Below, in pieces: positions 45,938-56,367 of a DNA stretch of 64,000 nucleotides. The notes below the pieces were generated by a model. The model ran no database searches. It was not told the origin of the DNA and worked only from the letters and a program-made list of their open reading frames with translations. The number at the start of each line of letters is the position of its first letter. Within the stretch, counting starts at the first letter, position 1. The position numbers and the translations under genes were made by a program. Source of the DNA: Rhodococcus sp. P-2 (GTDB taxonomy: Bacteria > Actinomycetota > Actinomycetes > Mycobacteriales > Mycobacteriaceae); NCBI RefSeq assembly GCF_016598535.1, contig NZ_CP066779.1, positions 1,178,001-1,242,000 of the forward strand, in the 5' to 3' direction.

Positions 45938-47367
45938 CCGGACTCGAGCGTCTGCACTCCGCCATCGAAGCCGCCCCTCCCGGACCCGGAACGATCGCCG
46001 CCTTCGACCTCGACGGCACCTTGATCAGTGGATATTCGGCCAGCGTCGTCTACCGAGACCGCCTGCGACGCTTGGATATCAGCGTCGGCGAATTGTTGCG
46101 CACCACCGGTGCCGCGATCGACACCCAGTTCCGTGGCGCTGATGTCGGAGCGTTGATGGACATCGGCGTGCGCGCCCTGGGCGGCCGTACCGTCGAGGAA
46201 CTGAACGACTGGGGCCGACGGTTGTTCAAGCAGGAGATCGCCGCGATGATCTACCCGGAAGCCCGTGGGCTACTGGCGGCGCACCGGCGAGCAGGCCACA
46301 CGATCGTGATGGCCACGTCGGCGACTCCGTTCCAAGCCAAGTACGTCGCCGAAGATCTCGATATCGAAGATGTGCTGTGCACCGAGCCCGAAGTCGTCGA
46401 CGGCATGCTCACCGGCGAACTGTCCTCGCCCGCTCTGTGGGGGCCGGCCAAGGCCAATGCCCTTGCGGGCTATGCCGAGAAGATGGGCGCCGACTTGAAG
46501 AACGCGTTTGCGTACTCCAACGGTGTCGAAGACGTGTTCATGCTCGAGGCCGTCGGGCGACCTGTCGCGTTGAACCCCGATCGTGGTCTGGCCAAGATCG
46601 CGTTGCGCAATCACTGGCCTTCGGTCAGCCTGCGTAAACCGCAACGAGGCGCAACACCGATCTCGACGATCCGAACGGCGACGGCCATGGGCGCGCTTGC
46701 TGCCACCGCCGCCCTCGGTGCGTCGGCAGGCATCGTCACCGGCAACCGTCAACTGGGTGCGAACCTGGTGGGCACGTACGGCCCCGACATCTCACTCTCA
46801 CTGCTCGGCATCGACGTCGAGATCGACGGCGAGCACAACGTGTGGGATCACCGCCCGGCGGTGTTCATGTTCAATCATCAAAGTTCCCTGGACATGTTGG
46901 TCCTCGGCACCGTCATCAAGCGTGACGTGACCGGCGTCGCGAAGAAGGAAGCGGCAAGCGATCCACGGTTCATGCCCGTCGGTGCACTGCTCGACGTCGC
47001 CTACATCGACCGCACCGACACCACAAAGGCGAAGGCTGCGCTGCAACCGGCAGTCGACAAGCTGAAGAATGGTGTCTCGATAGTCATCGCTCCGGAGGGC
47101 ACCCGTTCTCCGACGCCACGCCTGGGCCCGTTCAAGAAGGGCGGCTTCCACTTGGCGATCCAGGCCGGTGTGCCGATCGTGCCCGTGGTGATTCACAACG
47201 CGGGCGAACGGATGTGGCGCAATTCGCTTGTCGCCCATCCGGGTCCGGTCTACGTCTCGGTGCTCGATCCCATCTCCACCGAAGGCTGGGAGACCAAAGA
47301 CCTCGACGCACACGTCGAGAAGGTGCGCGCGCAGTTCGAAGCTGCGCTACTTGCCGGCCACCGCTGA
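45934..47367 (+). CDS. plsC: HAD-IB phosphatase/1-acylglycerol-3-phosphate acyltransferase fusion
   Basis: The 477-aa protein fuses an N-terminal HAD-IB domain (AAFDLDGTL, D25 and D27; MATSATP) to a C-terminal PlsC domain (FNHQSSLD, H315-x4-D320; APEGTRSPTPRLGPFKKGGF). A hydrophobic segment near 250-270 links them. The acyltransferase makes phosphatidate; the HAD part might dephosphorylate a lipid phosphate, which would feed diacylglycerol to WS/DGAT, but that is inference. It resembles Rv2483c. Its end overlaps the convergent gene by 21 bases. Confidence 0.9.
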   Translation: MTGLERLHSAIEAAPPGPGTIAAFDLDGTLISGYSASVVYRDRLRRLDISVGELLRTTGAAIDTQFRGADVGALMDIGVRALGGRTVEELNDWGRRLFKQEIAAMIYPEARGLLAAHRRAGHTIVMATSATPFQAKYVAEDLDIEDVLCTEPEVVDGMLTGELSSPALWGPAKANALAGYAEKMGADLKNAFAYSNGVEDVFMLEAVGRPVALNPDRGLAKIALRNHWPSVSLRKPQRGATPISTIRTATAMGALAATAALGASAGIVTGNRQLGANLVGTYGPDISLSLLGIDVEIDGEHNVWDHRPAVFMFNHQSSLDMLVLGTVIKRDVTGVAKKEAASDPRFMPVGALLDVAYIDRTDTTKAKAALQPAVDKLKNGVSIVIAPEGTRSPTPRLGPFKKGGFHLAIQAGVPIVPVVIHNAGERMWRNSLVAHPGPVYVSVLDPISTEGWETKDLDAHVEKVRAQFEAALLAGHR

Positions 47368-48210
47368 GCGTGCCAGGTGCTCGCGTGCAAACGCGAGCGC
47401 CTGCGCCAGCATCGACGACCGCTCCCGACGGGTACGCGCATTTTGAGTGTTGATCTCGATGACAGCCTGGCCGCTGAAGTCGCTCGCAGCCAATTGCCGA
47501 CACAACTCCGCGCACGGCTGTGAACCGTGTCCAGGAATCAGGTGCTCGTCCATCGACGCCCCGCGGCCGTCGGCCAGGTGCAGGTGCTCGAGTCCCTTGC
47601 CCATCCGGGAGGCCAACTCCAAAGCGTCCATGCCCGCCGTCGCGGTGTGCGACAGATCGAGTGTGTAGTGAGCGTGATCGGAATCGGTCGGGTCGTACGA
47701 CGGGCTGAACGCGGACAACGCTGCCCCCGGACCGCCCCGTTTACGCAGACGCTCCGCGGACTTGTCCTTGCCACCGAAGAAGCTGTCGGCGCGCATGGGG
47801 AACATGTTCTCCACCGCCACCACGACGCTGCTCTTCGATTCGAGATCGACAACTTGTTCCGCGAAGCCTTCGGCGTACTTGCGCTGCCACCGGAACGGCG
47901 GGTGGACGACCACCGTCGTCGCGCCCAAGGTTTCGGCCGTGCGTACCGAACGCTCGAGCTTCTCGACCGGATCGGAACCCCACACGCGCTGCGAAATCAG
48001 CAGACACGGCGCATGCACGGCCTGCACCGGAATCGCGTACTTGCGAACGAGGGCAGCAACAGCACCGATGTCCTGACTGACGGATTCGGCCCACACCATC
48101 AGCTCGACACCGTCGTATCCGAGATCGGCGGCGTAGCGAAATGCTGCTTCCGTGTTCTCCGGATACACCGAGGCCGTCGACAAACCGACGGCTATCGGCC
48201 GACGAACCAT
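47347..48210 (-). CDS. Sugar phosphate isomerase/epimerase-like TIM barrel protein
   Basis: The 287-aa protein has an AP-endonuclease-2/xylose-isomerase-type barrel with metal-ligand candidates in VHAPCLL, VVVHPPFRWQ, VVAVENMFP and LDLSHTATAG, and HLHLADGRG near the end. It matches Rv0498. The substrate is unknown. I chose the ATG at 48210 with GGGGGA nine bases upstream; an ATG at 48231 is possible. Confidence 0.8.
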   Translation of the reverse strand: MVRRPIAVGLSTASVYPENTEAAFRYAADLGYDGVELMVWAESVSQDIGAVAALVRKYAIPVQAVHAPCLLISQRVWGSDPVEKLERSVRTAETLGATTVVVHPPFRWQRKYAEGFAEQVVDLESKSSVVVAVENMFPMRADSFFGGKDKSAERLRKRGGPGAALSAFSPSYDPTDSDHAHYTLDLSHTATAGMDALELASRMGKGLEHLHLADGRGASMDEHLIPGHGSQPCAELCRQLAASDFSGQAVIEINTQNARTRRERSSMLAQALAFAREHLARSAVAGK

Positions 48211-48238
48211 GCGCTGCGATCCCCCGATCATCGTCCGA

Positions 48239-49366
48239 TCAACCCGAGGTCAACAAGAACGCCAGTGGACCGAGCGTCACGATCATGCCGACAACCACCG
48301 CGATCACGAAACTCGTGATGTCGTCCGTCTTGCGTAGAACCCGCACGACGGCCACCAAGCCGACGATCACGATCAGCGCGAGCACCAACGCCACCCACGG
48401 CAGCATGTCCCACAGCTTCTCGAAGCCCTTGAACATCGCGCCGCCGACGATCAGTGCAACAACCACCTGACCGGCAAGCACTGCCCATTCACGGATCGAG
48501 CTACGCTCGCCGGCCTCTTCCGCTGCCGGTTGGGCTTCCACGTCGGTCTCGGACTCGGCGACGGCAGTGGACTTTATCGCACCGTCAGCGACCACCGGCG
48601 CCTTGACCAGATCGACCACGGCGGTCGATTCGGCCTCGCCGGCATCCGCGTCTGCGATCTTGTCGATCAGTTCGGTGCTCTCTTCCGGCGCGGCCGGAGC
48701 AGGAGCAGTCGGTGCAGGTGCCTTGGCGACGGGAGTGGGGACACGCGGCGGCAGGATCGGCGGACGCAACGACGGCGACTGGGTTGCGGCGCGCTCCTGA
48801 CGCATCAGGTCGCCCGCCAGGGTCTGACCCGACAGCAGGGCTGGTTCCTGCGTTACCTGCGTCGGCGAGGAGGAGTTGAGCGGCGCTCGGCTCACCCACT
48901 GTCCGGGCGAGGACTTCGAGGTCTGTCCCGGCGACGGTGTGGAAGTCGGCTTCGGAGTGGTGACCGGCGGCGCGGCAACCGGCTTCGACTCGGCCTTGGG
49001 TGTCTGCGGCTCGTCGTCATCGTCGTCATCGTCATCGAACGAGACGGCGAAGGCTGCGGTGCGGTCGGCGGGAACCTTCGGTGCCGGTTCGGCTGACTTG
49101 GCGGTTTCCGCGACGGCTTCGGCCGCCGCTGAAGGTGCAGAGTTCTCCGGCGCAGCGGCTTCAGGCTGGGCTGCTGCTTCGTCCGACTCGGGCTCGGCGG
49201 CGGCGCGCGATCCCGACTGGCGAACGATCGGGATCTCACCCGTCAGTTCTGCGACGGAGATGCCACCGGCTACGCCGCGCCGACGTCGTCCACCTCGGGA
49301 TTCGACGCTCTGACCGTTCCGCTTGAGCAGTTCCGCTACGGAAATCTGCTGACTGTCCTCGGTCAT
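48239..49366 (-). CDS. Ala/Pro-rich membrane protein (Rv0497-like)
   Basis: The 375-aa protein is a long disordered, Ala/Pro/Glu-rich cytoplasmic region with an acidic run (DDDDDDDDE near 115), followed by three to four C-terminal membrane helices. The N-terminal QQISVAELLKRNGQS and SVAELTGEIP motifs are conserved in this mycobacterial family (Rv0497). Function unknown. The ATG at 49366 overlaps the ppx stop by one base. Confidence 0.75.
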   Translation of the reverse strand: MTEDSQQISVAELLKRNGQSVESRGGRRRRGVAGGISVAELTGEIPIVRQSGSRAAAEPESDEAAAQPEAAAPENSAPSAAAEAVAETAKSAEPAPKVPADRTAAFAVSFDDDDDDDDEPQTPKAESKPVAAPPVTTPKPTSTPSPGQTSKSSPGQWVSRAPLNSSSPTQVTQEPALLSGQTLAGDLMRQERAATQSPSLRPPILPPRVPTPVAKAPAPTAPAPAAPEESTELIDKIADADAGEAESTAVVDLVKAPVVADGAIKSTAVAESETDVEAQPAAEEAGERSSIREWAVLAGQVVVALIVGGAMFKGFEKLWDMLPWVALVLALIVIVGLVAVVRVLRKTDDITSFVIAVVVGMIVTLGPLAFLLTSG

Positions 49367-50316
49367 CAAGCACTCACCACCAATTCACCGCCCATTTCTG
49401 TGTCGAGCTTTCGCAGAATCAGACCCTCACGCAATGCCCAGGGACAAATTTCCAGTTCGTCCACTCCGAGCGCCCGCATGGTTGCCTCTGCGATGAGCGC
49501 GCCGGCCACAATCTGCTGTGACCGATCCGAGCTCACTCCTTCCAATTCTGCACGGTCCGCTGCCGTCATCCTGGATATGAAGGCTATGAGTTGCCTGAGT
49601 CCGCTGGAAGTCAGGGTCCGTTTCGCCCGGGGGCCTGCGGCAGAAGGGGCAGCGCCGGTGAGCCGAGCCAACGATCGGAAGGTCTTCGAGGTCCCGACCG
49701 TGCGGTCCCAGTCGCCGGCGGCGCGCAGTTCCTTGGCTGGTCCGACCAACTCCGCGTCCAGCCAGTCGCGCAAGACGGCGACTCGGCGCTTGCCCGGCGG
49801 ATCGGCCTGGAGCCAGTCGCGCGTCAACCGTCCGGCGCCGAGTTGCAGTGAGAAGGCGACGTCCGGATCCTCGTCGCCACCTGCGGTGAGTTCGAGCGAG
49901 CCGCCGCCGATGTCCAGGTTCAGGATGCGTCCGGCGCTCCAGCCGTACCAGCGGCGCACTGCCAGAAAGGTCAGCCGTGCTTCGTCGACCCCGGAGAGAA
50001 CCTCGAGATTGACTCCGGTCTCGGCGCGCACGCGGGCGAGCACGGCTTCGGAATTGTTGGCGTCACGGACGGCGGACGTGGCAAAAGCCATCATTTCCTC
50101 GCATCCGGACGTCTTGGCGATACCGGCGAATTCGGAGACCGTCGACACCAAGCGATCGGCTCCTGACGTGGTGATATCGCCGCGGTCGTCGGTGTTCTCT
50201 GCCAGCCTCAACGTGGACTTGGTCGAGCTCATGGGTGTTGGGTGGCCGCCCCGATGGGCGTCCACAACCAATAGATGGACGGTATTGCTTCCGACGTCGA
50301 GTACCCCTAGTCGCAC
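49366..50316 (-). CDS. ppx: Exopolyphosphatase/pppGpp phosphohydrolase family
   Basis: The 316-aa protein has the ASKHA fold: [16 protein letters not shown] (2-17), the catalytic E/D region in [12 protein letters not shown], and [11 protein letters not shown] as second phosphate loop. It hydrolyses polyphosphate and/or pppGpp. It is a short form like Rv0496. Its position beside senX3-regX3 fits a role in phosphate stress. Start is a GTG. Confidence 0.9.
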   Translation of the reverse strand: MRLGVLDVGSNTVHLLVVDAHRGGHPTPMSSTKSTLRLAENTDDRGDITTSGADRLVSTVSEFAGIAKTSGCEEMMAFATSAVRDANNSEAVLARVRAETGVNLEVLSGVDEARLTFLAVRRWYGWSAGRILNLDIGGGSLELTAGGDEDPDVAFSLQLGAGRLTRDWLQADPPGKRRVAVLRDWLDAELVGPAKELRAAGDWDRTVGTSKTFRSLARLTGAAPSAAGPRAKRTLTSSGLRQLIAFISRMTAADRAELEGVSSDRSQQIVAGALIAEATMRALGVDELEICPWALREGLILRKLDTEMGGELVVSA

Positions 50317-50349
50317 ATCGCCACGTTACTGGGTCTACGGTCGGCCCTT

Positions 50350-51168
50350 GTGACAGCAGGTAACCCAGACCGGTCCCACAAGATGACTCCGAGCCCCGAG
50401 GTCGATCTCGATTTCCCGCGCGAATGGGTCGAATTTGTCGATCCGGATAACTCCGAACACCTCATTTCCGCTGATATGACGTGGTTGCTCTCGCATTGGA
50501 CCTGCGTGTTCGGCACGCCGGCGTGTCAGGGCATCATCGGCGACCGCCCGGACGACGGTTGCTGCTCGCACGGCGCTTTCCTCTCCGATCAGGAAGATCA
50601 GGACAAGCTCGACGCGTCAGTGAAAATGCTCACAGCCGAAGACTGGCAGTTCATGGAAAAGGGTCTCGGCAAGAAGGGCTACGTCGAGGAAGACGACCTC
50701 GAGGACGAGCCCGCGCTGCGCACCCGCCGCTACAAAGGTGCGTGCATCTTCCTCAACCGGCCCGGTTTTGCCGGCGGTGAGGGCTGCGCACTGCATTCCA
50801 TGGCGCTCAAGAAGGGCATCGAGCCGCTCGAGGTGAAGCCGGACGTGTGCTGGCAGCTACCGATCCGCCGCACCCAGGACTGGGTCGACCGACCGGACGG
50901 CGTCCAGATCCTCAAGACCACGATCACCGAGTACGACCGCCGCGGTTGGGGCGAGGGCGGCGACGACCTCGCCTGGTACTGCTCCGGCTCCCCTGACGCT
51001 CATGTCGGGGAACGGCAGGTCTGGCAGTCCTACGGGCCGGAACTGACGGAGCTTCTCGGAAAGCGTGCGTACGACGAGCTGGCTCGCCTCTGCAGGCGTC
51101 GTGCCGGCCTCGGCCTCATAGCAGTCCATCCGGCGACCACGATCGCTCAGAACAAGGCTCAGGGCTGA
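50350..51168 (+). CDS. Cys-rich conserved protein (Rv0495c-like)
   Basis: The 272-aa soluble protein holds a series of cysteines in [48 protein letters not shown] and AWYCSG. The spacing recalls metal- or Fe-S-binding YkgJ/DUF3109-type proteins. It is conserved beside ppx and regX3 in mycobacteria; a redox role has been suggested there. The start is GTG 50350 or the ATG at 50383. It is divergent from ppx over 33 bases. Confidence 0.78.
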   Translation: MTAGNPDRSHKMTPSPEVDLDFPREWVEFVDPDNSEHLISADMTWLLSHWTCVFGTPACQGIIGDRPDDGCCSHGAFLSDQEDQDKLDASVKMLTAEDWQFMEKGLGKKGYVEEDDLEDEPALRTRRYKGACIFLNRPGFAGGEGCALHSMALKKGIEPLEVKPDVCWQLPIRRTQDWVDRPDGVQILKTTITEYDRRGWGEGGDDLAWYCSGSPDAHVGERQVWQSYGPELTELLGKRAYDELARLCRRRAGLGLIAVHPATTIAQNKAQG

Positions 51169-51184
51169 CTCCGCAAGAACAAAT

Positions 51185-51224
51185 AAATTCAGCCGCTCAC
51201 ACGATCGTGTGAGCGGCTGAATTT
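51185..51224. terminator. Bidirectional intrinsic terminator, 20-bp perfect palindrome
   Basis: The two halves 51185-51204 and 51205-51224 are exact complements without a spacer. ATTT and TTATTT runs flank it on both sides. It lies between the convergent stops at 51168 and 51243, so it ends both transcripts. Confidence 0.85.
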
Positions 51225-51242
51225 CTTCTCGACGAACTTAGA

Positions 51243-51932
51243 TCACGCTTCGAGCTTGTAACCCAATCCACGGACCGTGACCAGATGTTCCGGCTTGGCC
51301 GGATCCGATTCGATCTTCGAACGCAACCGCTTCACGTGTACGTCAAGGGTTTTGGTGTCACCGACGTAGTCGGCGCCCCAGACGCGGTCGATCAACTGTC
51401 CGCGGGTCAGCACCCGGCCGGAGTTGCGGAGCAAGTACTCGAGGAGGTCGAACTCCTTGAGCGGCAACGTCACCGGGTTTCCAGCGACCTGCACGACGTG
51501 GCGCTCGACGTCCATCCGTACCGGTCCGGCCTCGAGCACCCCGTTGTCGGAGGCGAGGTCCGCCTCGTTCTCCACCCCGCGGCGCAGCACCGCACGGATG
51601 CGGGCGATCAGCTCTCGCGCCGAATACGGTTTGGTCACATAGTCGTCCGCACCCAGTTCCAGGCCGACGACCTTGTCGATCTCGCTGTCACGCGCCGTCA
51701 CCATGATGACGGGAACGCCCGAACGCGATCGCAACGCCTTGCAGACGTCCGTGCCGCTCATGCCGGGCAGCATGAGGTCGAGCAGGACGATGTCCGCTCC
51801 GGAGCGATCGAATTCCGCCAACGCCGACGGTCCGTCGTTGACGATGGTGGTCTCGAAGCCTTCCTTGCGGAGCAGGAACGCCAGCGGGTCCGCCAAGGAC
51901 TCCTCGTCCTCCACGATCAGCACACTCGTCAT
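51243..51932 (-). CDS. regX3: Response regulator RegX3
   Basis: The 229-aa OmpR/PhoB-type regulator has a receiver domain (phosphoacceptor D52 in [10 protein letters not shown] in VTKPYSA) and a winged-helix output domain ([35 protein letters not shown]). Its order with senX3 and gpmA identifies the phosphate-starvation system SenX3-RegX3. It overlaps senX3 by four bases. Confidence 0.94.
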   Translation of the reverse strand: MTSVLIVEDEESLADPLAFLLRKEGFETTIVNDGPSALAEFDRSGADIVLLDLMLPGMSGTDVCKALRSRSGVPVIMVTARDSEIDKVVGLELGADDYVTKPYSARELIARIRAVLRRGVENEADLASDNGVLEAGPVRMDVERHVVQVAGNPVTLPLKEFDLLEYLLRNSGRVLTRGQLIDRVWGADYVGDTKTLDVHVKRLRSKIESDPAKPEHLVTVRGLGYKLEA

Positions 51933-53164
51933 CGTTTGGCCTCCATGCCGTTTTCTCTACTGCCTTGTTCTCGTCTGCCGATCCGCGTGGAACCGGCGGT
52001 TCCCGCGTCGTCAGAGTCGATGTCGTCGTCCGACTCCACGTGTGCCGGTATCTGCAACGTGAAGGTAGACCCTGTTCCCGGTTTGCTCCACAATTCGATG
52101 GAGCCGTTGTGATTGGCCGCGACGTGCTTGACGATTGCCAGCCCCAGACCCGTTCCGCCGGTCTGCCGTGACCGTGCCTTGTCCACGCGGAAGAATCTCT
52201 CGAACACTCGTTCCTGATCCGCTTTCGCGATGCCCTCTCCTCGGTCGGTGACCGCGATCGCGACATTGTCGCCGCGTACCGACCGACTGACTGACACCGG
52301 AGACCCCTTGGGCGAGTAAGCAATAGCGTTCTCGATGAGGTTGGACAGTGCCGTCACGAGAAGAGTCTGATCCCCGAGCACCTCCAACCCACTCGGATGG
52401 TCGGTGGTGACGGTGATCCCGGCGGCCTCGGCCGACAGATTCGACCTCGACAGTGCCTCGGACACCACGGTGTCGACGTCGACCACGTCGAGATCGGGCA
52501 GCTTCTCGGCACCTTGCAGGCGCGAGAGTGCGATCAACTCGGTGACCATCTTGCCCAGACGAATCGACTCGCCCAGCACTCGTTCGCCGAAGTGGCGCAC
52601 GGATTCCGGATCGTCAGCGGACTCGAGCAGCGCCTCCGCGAGCAAACTCATCGCGCCGACCGGCGTCTTCAGTTCGTGGCTGACGTTCGCGACGAAATCG
52701 CGTCGCGTCGCCTCCATGCGGACCTGCTCGGAATCGTCGTCGGCGAACAGGACCACGAAGTTGCGATCGTCCTTGCTGAGCAACCGGGCCGTCCCACGTA
52801 CCGCGATCTTGTCGCGGCCGCGCTGCGCGGTCTGCGCCGTCAGATCGACCTCGACGGGCTGACCTGTCCGCAGGACTTCCTGCGCCGCCCGCCACGCCCG
52901 CTCGTCGACCAGACGATTCTTGACGAGGCCGAGTTCTTCGGCGCGAGGGTTGAAGAGCACGACGTCGTGGAAACCGTCGACGACGGCGATGCCGCTTTCC
53001 GACGCCAACACGATCAGGTCCAGAACCTGGGACATCGTGAGCCCGGTCTGTTCGTCGGAGCGCTGACTCTGGCGCGACGACAGCCTGGGGACCAGCACCC
53101 CGCCTACGAGGTAGCCGACCAAGCCGGCGACCACGACCAGCAGCACTGCAATCACGACACTCAC
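51929..53164 (-). CDS. senX3: Sensor histidine kinase SenX3
   Basis: The 411-aa protein has one or two N-terminal membrane helices ([20 protein letters not shown]), a PAS-like domain (45-140), the DHp box [10 protein letters not shown] (H163) and HATPase motifs ([32 protein letters not shown]). It controls RegX3 with the Pst system in response to phosphate. The GTG at 53164 gives the family N-terminus. Confidence 0.94.
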   Translation of the reverse strand: MSVVIAVLLVVVAGLVGYLVGGVLVPRLSSRQSQRSDEQTGLTMSQVLDLIVLASESGIAVVDGFHDVVLFNPRAEELGLVKNRLVDERAWRAAQEVLRTGQPVEVDLTAQTAQRGRDKIAVRGTARLLSKDDRNFVVLFADDDSEQVRMEATRRDFVANVSHELKTPVGAMSLLAEALLESADDPESVRHFGERVLGESIRLGKMVTELIALSRLQGAEKLPDLDVVDVDTVVSEALSRSNLSAEAAGITVTTDHPSGLEVLGDQTLLVTALSNLIENAIAYSPKGSPVSVSRSVRGDNVAIAVTDRGEGIAKADQERVFERFFRVDKARSRQTGGTGLGLAIVKHVAANHNGSIELWSKPGTGSTFTLQIPAHVESDDDIDSDDAGTAGSTRIGRREQGSRENGMEAKR

Positions 53165-53273
53165 GGCGCAATCGTACGTTCGCGCGAAGTGTCGGTTACG
53201 GCGGGTTCGGACGTTCCCGCCCGCGTAATCCGCCAGGTGGACGGCGTTGGTTCGTCGTTCATCTGTTGTTGGC

Positions 53274-53308
53274 CGAGGCCCCCCGAAAACACTGTTCGGG
53301 GGGCCTCG
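53274..53308 (-). terminator. Terminator hairpin after gpmA
   Basis: CGAGGCCCCCCGAA pairs exactly with TTCGGGGGGCCTCG around a seven-base loop, 19 bases after the gpmA stop. No T-tract follows. The senX3 promoter must therefore lie in 53165-53273. Confidence 0.75.
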
Positions 53309-53326
53309 ACGCACATCATCGGTTTG

Positions 53327-54073
53327 CTACTTTCCGCCCTGATTCGCCACCGCGGCGGCGCCGGCAGCTGCGGCCTCCGGATCCAGGTAGGTGCCGCCGG
53401 GATTGAGCGGCTTCAGGTTCTCGTCGAGGTCGTAACGCAGCGGGATTCCGGTCGGGATGTTCAGCCCCGCGATGTCCTCGTCCGAGATGCCGTCGAGGTG
53501 CTTGACCAAGGCACGCAGCGAGTTGCCGTGCGCCGTGACCAGTACGTTCCGGCCGGCGAGCAGCTCCTGCGAGATGGTGTCCTCCCAGTACGGGATCAGG
53601 CGCTTGACGACGTCGAGCAGGCACTCGGTCAAGGGAACCTCGTCGAGGTTCGCGTACCGGGGATCGGTGTCCTGGCTGTACTCGCTGCCGGCTTCGATGG
53701 CGGGCGGCGGGGTGTCGTAGCTACGACGCCAGAGCATGAACTGCTCGTTTCCGTACTCTTCCTTGGTCTGAGCCTTGTTCTTGCCCTGCAGAGCGCCGTA
53801 GTGGCGCTCGTTGAGACGCCAGTCGCGGACCACCGGGATCCAGTGGCGATCGGCGGCGTCGAGTGCGAGGTTGGCCGTGCTGATCGCGCGGCGGAGCAGA
53901 GATGTGTAGAGAACGTCAGGCAAGAGGTTGTGCTCGGCGAGCAGTTCGCCGGCGCGCTTGCCTTCGGCCATGCCCTTGTCTGTCAGGTGGACGTCCACCC
54001 AGCCGGTGAACAGATTGAGTGCATTCCATTCGCTCTCGCCGTGGCGGAGCAGGACCAGGGTTCCGATACTCAT
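53327..54073 (-). CDS. gpmA: 2,3-bisphosphoglycerate-dependent phosphoglycerate mutase
   Basis: The 248-aa protein has the N-terminal phospho-histidine motif [11 protein letters not shown] (H11), [20 protein letters not shown] and the second histidine in [11 protein letters not shown]. It interconverts 3- and 2-phosphoglycerate. The ATG at 54073 has AGGA eight bases upstream. It precedes senX3 as in M. tuberculosis (gpm1). Confidence 0.95.
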   Translation of the reverse strand: MSIGTLVLLRHGESEWNALNLFTGWVDVHLTDKGMAEGKRAGELLAEHNLLPDVLYTSLLRRAISTANLALDAADRHWIPVVRDWRLNERHYGALQGKNKAQTKEEYGNEQFMLWRRSYDTPPPAIEAGSEYSQDTDPRYANLDEVPLTECLLDVVKRLIPYWEDTISQELLAGRNVLVTAHGNSLRALVKHLDGISDEDIAGLNIPTGIPLRYDLDENLKPLNPGGTYLDPEAAAAGAAAVANQGGK

Positions 54074-54128
54074 GGCGTTCATCCTGGCACGAGTACCGGA
54101 ACCCTTCTTGATCAACCCTGTCTGGAAA

Positions 54129-55730
54129 TCAGCTCGGAGCTACTTCCGCTGTTCGCAGATCCTTGCGGAGGATCTTTCCGGCCGCGGATTTCGGCACGGT
54201 GCTGATGAACGAAACCTGGCGAACCTTCTTGTGCGGTGAGACGCGCTCGGCGACGAACGCGATCACGTCGTCTTCGGTCAATTCGGCGCCGTCCTGGAGC
54301 ACGACGAATGCCTTCGGAACCTCTTCGCCTTCGGCGTCGAGCACACCGATCACTGCAGCGTCGGCGATCTGCGGGTGTGTCAGAAGCAAAGCCTCGAGTT
54401 CCGCCGGGGGAACCTGGTAGCCCTTGTACTTGATCAATTCCTTGAGGCGGTCGACGATCTTGACGACGCCGTCGCCGTCGACGGTCGCGATGTCACCGGT
54501 GTGCAGGTAACCGTCGTCGTCGAGGGTGTCCTTGGTGGCCTGGTCGTTGCCGAGGTAACCGAGCATGATGTTCGGTCCCTTGCACCACAGTTCCCCGGGC
54601 TCGCTGACGCCGTCCGAGCCGAGTTCGGGGTACGCGACCTCTTCGCCCGTTCCCGGGTCGACGAGCTTGCATTCCATGTTGGCGATGGTCGGACCGCAGG
54701 TGTCGAGTGCGATGTCGTCACGATCGAACGGGATCGCATGCGAGACGGGGCTCATCTCGGACATGCCGTAGCCCTGGCGCACATGGCAGTTCAAACGGTC
54801 CGCGACGGCCTTGCCGAGCGCCGCGTCGAGGGGGGCCGCGCCAGAGAAGATGGTGTGCACGCTCGACAGGTCGTACTGATCGACGAGCGGGTGCTTGGCC
54901 AGCGCGACGGCAACGGGCGGTGCGACGAAGATGTACGTCGACTTCTGCTCGGCGACGATCCGTAGGAACTCGACGAGATCGAACTTCGGCATCGTGATGA
55001 GGCTCGCGCGGCGGTAGAGCGCAGCGTTGAGCAGCACCGTCATGCCGTAGATGTGGAAGAACGGCAGGACCGCGAGGATCTTGTCGTCGGTCTCGATCCC
55101 CATCCGCGGAATGATCTGGCAGACGTTGGCCACGAGATTGCGATGGGTGAGCATGACGCCCTTGGGCCGGCCGGTGGTGCCCGACGAGTACGGCAGCACC
55201 GCGAGCTGGGTGGCCGGATCGAAGGAAACCTCCGGCGCCGCTGCGCCCTCACCGAGCAGATCTCGCAGCGACAGATGGCCTTCGGCGCCGTCGAGCACGA
55301 ACACGTTCTCGGTCGGGATACCGACCAGCTCGGCGGCGGCCTTGGCCTGCGGCAGCAGCGGCGAGACGGTGAAGAGGAACTTGGCCTTGGAATCGGTGAG
55401 CTGCTTGGCGATGTCCTCGGCGGTGTAGAGCGCGTTGATCGTGGTCGCGACGCCACCGGCACGCAGGATGCCGTGGAAGACGGAACCGAAGGCCGGGACG
55501 TTGGGCGAATGGAGCCCGACGACGTCGCCGACGGCGAGTCCACGCGCTGCGAGAGCGCCTGCAACGCCGTTGATCTGTGCGATCAGCGAAGCGTATGTGG
55601 TTACGGCGCCCGAACTGCCCTCGACGAATGCCGTCTTGTCGAGGTCTGCGGGGTCGGTGTTTCCGAACAGGAAGTCGTAGACGCTGAGGTTGGGGATTTC
55701 AACGTCGGGGAACGGACTCTTGAAGCTCAC
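54129..55730 (-). CDS. Acyl-CoA synthetase, 4-coumarate-CoA ligase type
   Basis: The 533-aa ANL-superfamily enzyme has the P-loop [14 protein letters not shown] (181-194), [23 protein letters not shown], and the C-terminal lysine in [13 protein letters not shown]. It activates an aryl or acyl carboxylate with ATP and CoA. The substrate is not clear; 4CL-like members in rhodococci use cinnamates or fatty acids. It is not part of the conserved mshA-senX3 order and has its own palindrome-rich upstream region. Confidence 0.88.
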   Translation of the reverse strand: MSFKSPFPDVEIPNLSVYDFLFGNTDPADLDKTAFVEGSSGAVTTYASLIAQINGVAGALAARGLAVGDVVGLHSPNVPAFGSVFHGILRAGGVATTINALYTAEDIAKQLTDSKAKFLFTVSPLLPQAKAAAELVGIPTENVFVLDGAEGHLSLRDLLGEGAAAPEVSFDPATQLAVLPYSSGTTGRPKGVMLTHRNLVANVCQIIPRMGIETDDKILAVLPFFHIYGMTVLLNAALYRRASLITMPKFDLVEFLRIVAEQKSTYIFVAPPVAVALAKHPLVDQYDLSSVHTIFSGAAPLDAALGKAVADRLNCHVRQGYGMSEMSPVSHAIPFDRDDIALDTCGPTIANMECKLVDPGTGEEVAYPELGSDGVSEPGELWCKGPNIMLGYLGNDQATKDTLDDDGYLHTGDIATVDGDGVVKIVDRLKELIKYKGYQVPPAELEALLLTHPQIADAAVIGVLDAEGEEVPKAFVVLQDGAELTEDDVIAFVAERVSPHKKVRQVSFISTVPKSAAGKILRKDLRTAEVAPS

Positions 55731-55869
55731 TGTGCTCCTCGAAAAGTTGCGCGGCGGGGTGGTGTGACCAACTTACTGTGACTCACGGGAACAGTATTAT
55801 TCCGTGACGACAGTCACAAGTAAAGGCCACTTTACGTGACACATCCGCGATGTGTCTCACCCCGCTCGA
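55731..55869. promoter_or_regulatory. Palindrome-dense region upstream of the acyl-CoA ligase gene
   Basis: Three inverted repeats lie here: TTACTGTGACT (55773-55783) against AGTCACAAGTAA (55812-55823) with a one-base bulge; GTAAAG-GCCA-CTTTAC (55820-55835); and GACACAT-CCGCG-ATGTGTC (55838-55856). The last probably ends the mshA-ybjN transcript. The first two flank the region where the ligase promoter must lie and look like regulator sites. Confidence 0.6.
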
Positions 55870-56367
55870 TCAGCTTTGCGCGGGCTCTTCCTCGATGAGG
55901 TGCTTGAACGGCTCGAGATTCGCCAGCGACTCACCACGCGACACCCGCCACGCCCACTCACGCTTGATCGACGAGGAGAAACCGAGTTCGAGGATCACGT
56001 TGAAATCGCCGTCGGCGGCCTCGAGAACCTGACCGAGCACTCGGTCCAGTTCGTCGCCGGTCACGGCATGCTCGGCGATCTTGCCGACCAGGTAGATGTC
56101 CCCGACCTTGTCGAGTGTGTAGGCCACTCCGTACAGACGACGGTTGCGCTTGAGCAGGAACTTGTAAACGCCTTCGAAGTTCTCGTCCACCTTGCGGCAC
56201 ACGAAGGCCTCGACCCGCACGCCGTGATTACCGACGGTGAGCAGCGTCGACGTCTTGAGTTTGTGTTCGCCGGGAAGTTCGACGATGAAATGCGCGTCGT
56301 CTTTTCTGGTGAAGTCGAGTTCACGCTCCGTGAGAGCCTGCTCGATGGTGTCCGAAATGCTGCTCAT
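55870..56367 (-). CDS. YbjN-domain (T3SS chaperone-like fold) protein
   Basis: The 165-aa protein matches Rv0487, directly after mshA in M. tuberculosis: an N-terminal [15 protein letters not shown] helix, the [20 protein letters not shown] segment, and a conserved C-terminal [19 protein letters not shown]. The YbjN family has been linked to stress and motility regulation, without known chemistry. The ATG at 56367 overlaps the mshA stop by four bases. Confidence 0.82.
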   Translation of the reverse strand: MSSISDTIEQALTERELDFTRKDDAHFIVELPGEHKLKTSTLLTVGNHGVRVEAFVCRKVDENFEGVYKFLLKRNRRLYGVAYTLDKVGDIYLVGKIAEHAVTGDELDRVLGQVLEAADGDFNVILELGFSSSIKREWAWRVSRGESLANLEPFKHLIEEEPAQS

